From Pedobacter sp. (GTDB lineage: Bacteria; Bacteroidota; Bacteroidia; Sphingobacteriales; Sphingobacteriaceae), in assembly GCA_004295885.1 (NCBI GenBank), contig SEDG01000204.1:1-7790 (forward strand): DNA of 7,790 bases, written 5' to 3'. Positions 5,565 to 7,790 of this stretch are shown here, one piece after another. The notes under the pieces were generated by a model that saw only the letters and a program-made list of their open reading frames with translations, was not told the origin of the DNA and ran no database searches. The position numbers were made by a program, and so were the translations under genes. Numbering within the stretch: the first letter of the stretch is position 1; the number at the start of each line of letters is the position of its first letter.

Positions 5565-6149
5565 TTAGGCTTTAAACATTTTATTTAACGCCAGCTCAAC
5601 TTTAGTTATATCTGCAATTATGGTCTTTTGGATATTTGCATCAAAAGATGCGACAAATCTTGGTTCAAGTAAAACTTTATCATCCTCGTTTGTAACATTT
5701 AGTCTAAAAATATGTTTGCCAAACTTAAATCCAGCTCCAAGTTTAGTAACATCAGCTTCAACAATTTGCATAAACTCATAGCTGTTGCTTACCTGGTCAA
5801 GAAAATCTTTAACCGCTTGAAAAACAAAGTCTGTTTCAATATCTAATCCGTTGATGATAATGATACTATCTTTTAAAGCATCCTTAACTACATCATTTCC
5901 CTTTACCGTTTCATGAAGGTTTTGTAAGGGTTCTAATAAGTCTTCACTAAAAATAATGCTCCTTTTATCAGTAATCAATATTGCGTTAGAATTACCATTT
6001 ACACCTGGTCCGTGTTTTAGAAGCACTTCATCGTTTCCATCTTTCACAATATATTCTCCTGCTGATTTTTGCTCTACTTTAGAACCTGCTATTGCTTTTG
6101 CCAAGGTGTTAACAACATAGGCTAAAGCTGGGTATTCTTTTATTTCCAT
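5565..6149 (-). CDS. Conserved hypothetical cytoplasmic protein
   Basis: 194 aa from the ATG at 6149 (MEIKEYPALAYVVNTLAKAI). A longer in-frame version starting at 6215 would add 22 Cys/Trp-rich residues and run through the promoter box, so it is rejected. There is no signal peptide or membrane segment. The first ~60 residues combine a helix with a short basic segment; the middle (HGPGVNGNSNAILITDKRSIIFSEDLLEPL) and the end (FRLNVTNEDDKVLLEPRFVASFD...) look like alternating alpha/beta structure. I do not recognise a named family or catalytic motif. The gene is monocistronic, ends at the shared terminator and is divergent from the TPR gene; its codon use and context are those of ordinary chromosome. 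Confidence 0.8.
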   Translation of the reverse strand: MEIKEYPALAYVVNTLAKAIAGSKVEQKSAGEYIVKDGNDEVLLKHGPGVNGNSNAILITDKRSIIFSEDLLEPLQNLHETVKGNDVVKDALKDSIIIINGLDIETDFVFQAVKDFLDQVSNSYEFMQIVEADVTKLGAGFKFGKHIFRLNVTNEDDKVLLEPRFVASFDANIQKTIIADITKVELALNKMFKA

Positions 6150-6163
6150 CCAATTTTTTTTCG

Positions 6164-6171
6164 CAAAGATA
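6164..6171 (-). promoter_or_regulatory. -7 box TATCTTTG
   Basis: Exact TAnnTTTG match on the minus strand, 14 nt before the ATG at 6149. A TTTG about 24 nt further upstream could be a slightly distant -33 element. Transcription would begin only about 8-10 nt before the start codon, implying a very short leader. Confidence 0.5.
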
Positions 6172-6378
6172 CGGCAGCAAATCCATTTTTCTAGGCAAAA
6201 AAATGAACAAACCACATTTTAATAATCAATAGAAAAGAATTTAACCCGTTTCGCTTACTGCACCTTTTGTCAAAACTAATTTACTTTACCAATTGCCACG
6301 TTCTTAGAAGTAGAACGAAACATTACTTTTTTACTTTAAACATATTGCTTATTTTCAAGCCAAATTAACAACCCTCAA

Positions 6379-7116
6379 ATGTTTGGCTACTGGAACGACT
6401 TCTATTTTATCCCTGTTATTCTACAAGTAATAACCATTATCCATGCCCTTAAAACAGGTAGAAGAGATTGGATCTACTTATTGATATTCTTGCCTCTAAT
6501 CGGCGCAGTGATCTATTTTTTTATGGAATTGCTGCCTGAGCTAACCCAAGGAAGGTCTTTAAAAAAGTACCTTTTTCCAAAACAGCAAATCAATGAGTGG
6601 GAAAGAAAAGTCCAGATCTCTGAAAGTATCACCAATAAACTAGGACTTTCCAAAGCCTATGCCGAACAAAAACAATATGATAAGGCAATTACACTATCAT
6701 TAAGCTGCCTTAAAGGCGTGTATAGTGATGACCCCGCCATTTTGCTTCAATTAGCTCGGCAGTACTTTCACAATCGCCAATACAAAGAAAGTTTAGCCTA
6801 TTTCGACCGACTTAATGTAAGAAACGGTAATAATTTGGTAATGCCAGAGAATGAGCTTTTATATATAAGAGCACAAGAAAATATTGGCGAACTAGAACAG
6901 GCAGATAAGGGTTATAGACAAACGATTAGGACACAGCATTCCCTTGAAGCCATGTACTATTACGGTTTATTTTTAAAAAACCAGCAGCAAAAAGCTGAAG
7001 CTCGCGAACAGTTTCAACGTGTGAGGAGCGAGATTAAACTTTTGCCAAAATACCTGCGTAAACGTAATGGGGTCTGGGCAAGAAAATCTATTAGAGAATT
7101 GATTGCTTTAAAGTAA
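6379..7116 (+). CDS. Membrane-anchored TPR-repeat protein
   Basis: 245 aa. Two hydrophobic segments at about residues 8-24 and 31-51, joined by the short loop KTGRRD, resemble the N-terminal two-helix module of phospholipase-D-like proteins (PLDc_N). The rest is a cytoplasmic or periplasmic helical part with tetratricopeptide-like repeats at about 84-113 (LSKAYAEQKQYDKAITLSL), 119-147 (LLQLARQYFHNRQYKESLAYF), 158-185 and 190-217 (AMYYYGLFLKNQQQKAEAREQF). It has no catalytic domain, so it is probably a scaffold for protein complexes at the inner membrane; partners are unknown. The ATG at 6379 is preceded by an A/C-rich leader. The 229-bp gap to the divergent gene's start must hold its promoter, but no exact -7 box was found. 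Confidence 0.85.
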   Translation: MFGYWNDFYFIPVILQVITIIHALKTGRRDWIYLLIFLPLIGAVIYFFMELLPELTQGRSLKKYLFPKQQINEWERKVQISESITNKLGLSKAYAEQKQYDKAITLSLSCLKGVYSDDPAILLQLARQYFHNRQYKESLAYFDRLNVRNGNNLVMPENELLYIRAQENIGELEQADKGYRQTIRTQHSLEAMYYYGLFLKNQQQKAEAREQFQRVRSEIKLLPKYLRKRNGVWARKSIRELIALK

Positions 7117-7118
7117 AA

Positions 7119-7137
7119 GATAGTCGAGGAAAGTCCG
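7119..7137 (+). ncRNA. RNase P RNA CR-I-like fragment
   Basis: The 19-nt GATAGTCGAGGAAAGTCCG matches, from memory, the conserved region I near the 5' part of bacterial RNase P RNA (GAGGAAAGUCCG). It is followed by AGAGCATAGAG, loosely like the next segment of rnpB. The remaining roughly 150 nt to fbp lack the other conserved parts (such as the ACAGAA motif near the 3' end), and the TPR gene ends three nucleotides upstream. It is therefore at best a fragment, and chance similarity is possible. Confidence 0.3.
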
Positions 7138-7227
7138 AAAGAGCATAGAGAATGGTTAGGATGTTCGAAAGTTAGAAAAGCCCAAAACCAAAAGACAAAG
7201 CAAAGGAACTATAAAATTCCTCCCCAA

Positions 7228-7247
7228 CTTTGCGTTCTTTGCGGTTA
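7228..7247. repeat. CTTTGCG tandem intergenic motif
   Basis: The sequence ACTTTGCGTTCTTTGCGGTT contains CTTTGCG twice, two nucleotides apart. From memory this phrase recurs in intergenic DNA of many Bacteroidota. It sits between two convergent genes; function unknown. Confidence 0.35.
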
Positions 7248-7286
7248 ACTAATCGAGTCGTCCCAATGAACTCATGAACCAATAAA

Positions 7287-7790
7287 CTAGTCTATCCCCC
7301 CTACTACACCTAATTGTTTTTTAGGTGAGCCGATAAATATCGAAGTTCTCTGGTGTAATTCTTTAGGTTGCATATCTAATATCCTGTTTAAGCCATCAGA
7401 GGCAACTCCACCAGCCTGCTCAATAATAAATGCCATTGGGTTACATTCATATAATAGCCTTAATTTGCCATTGGGCGACGAAGCCGTAGTTGGATAAATA
7501 TAAATTCCGCCTTTAATCAAGTTACGGTGAATATCACCTACCATAGAGCCGATGTATCTTGAGGTATATGGTCTACGAGTGGCTAAATCTTCTACTTGGG
7601 CGTACTTGATGTATTTTTTCACTCCCTCAGGGAAATGAACATAGTTACCTTCGTTAATAGAATAGATAATGCCATCTTCTGGCACTTTCATATTTGGATG
7701 CGACAAGCAAAATTCGCCTATAGAAGGATCTAAGGTAAAGCCGTTTACACCATTTCCAGTAGTGTAAACCAACATAGTTGATGAACCATA
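7287..7790 (-). CDS. fbp: Fructose-1,6-bisphosphatase class 1, C-terminal half
   Basis: Hydrolyses fructose 1,6-bisphosphate to fructose 6-phosphate in gluconeogenesis, in the cytoplasm. The frame is open to the right window edge, and the internal ATG at 7775 is not the start, since YGSST directly precedes it as in the family. The 167 visible residues are about half of the usual ~330-340. Family hallmarks visible in order: YGSSTMLVYTTGNGVNGF, NEGNY, RYIGSMVGDIHRNLIKGGIYIYP (phosphate and sugar contacts), and GKLRLLYECNP (substrate Lys and metal-binding Glu), followed by EQAGG. The gene ends with TAG, is convergent with the TPR gene and looks intact. Confidence 0.97.
   Translation of the reverse strand, partial: YGSSTMLVYTTGNGVNGFTLDPSIGEFCLSHPNMKVPEDGIIYSINEGNYVHFPEGVKKYIKYAQVEDLATRRPYTSRYIGSMVGDIHRNLIKGGIYIYPTTASSPNGKLRLLYECNPMAFIIEQAGGVASDGLNRILDMQPKELHQRTSIFIGSPKKQLGVVGGID

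Overview
The window looks like a chromosomal segment from a low-GC member of the Bacteroidota, probably Sphingobacteriaceae (Pedobacter-like). This rests on the RNase HI and fructose-bisphosphatase sequences, the A-rich translation starts without strong Shine-Dalgarno sites, and several boxes matching TAnnTTTG, the -7 element of the Bacteroidota housekeeping sigma factor. The taxon is an inference from memory; no search was run.

Left part (1 to about 3970): an accessory block of four co-directional genes on the plus strand. They encode a partial Imm26/DUF4259-like protein, an ankyrin-repeat protein, an unrecognised 213-aa protein, and a secreted MORN-repeat plus alpha/beta-hydrolase protein. 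The three gaps between them hold three copies of one imperfect inverted-repeat element (about 868-1053, 1642-1769 and 2459-2590). Each copy starts with an AAC-type core (ATC in copy 1) and ends with a GTT-type core. The 3' core of copy 1 is complementary to the 5' core of copy 2, and the 3' core of copy 2 to the 5' core of copy 3. Genes start 38-45 nt after each GTT core and stop 7-18 nt before each AAC core. This is the architecture expected of integron gene cassettes with attC-type sites. No integrase or attI is visible; if present it should lie to the left. Two copies also carry the palindrome CCGATAGCTATCGG in their central part, and one looks like a deletion product between two such palindromes.

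Middle (about 3971-5550): a small membrane-anchored protein of unknown function, then a roughly 400-bp stretch without genes. Next come tRNA-His(GUG) on the minus strand with its own promoter box and terminator, and rnhA (RNase HI) on the plus strand. The rnhA frame keeps all catalytic residues but has lost a normal start. The only in-frame ATG upstream lies antisense inside the tRNA gene, so this is a breakpoint, a pseudogenisation event or an assembly join. A bidirectional terminator follows.

Right part (5565-7790): ordinary chromosome. There is a minus-strand conserved hypothetical protein with a clear -7 box, a divergent plus-strand two-TM TPR protein, and the C-terminal half of class 1 fructose-1,6-bisphosphatase on the minus strand, cut by the window edge. 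The gap before fbp holds a 19-nt match to the conserved region I of RNase P RNA and a short repeat common in Bacteroidota intergenic DNA.
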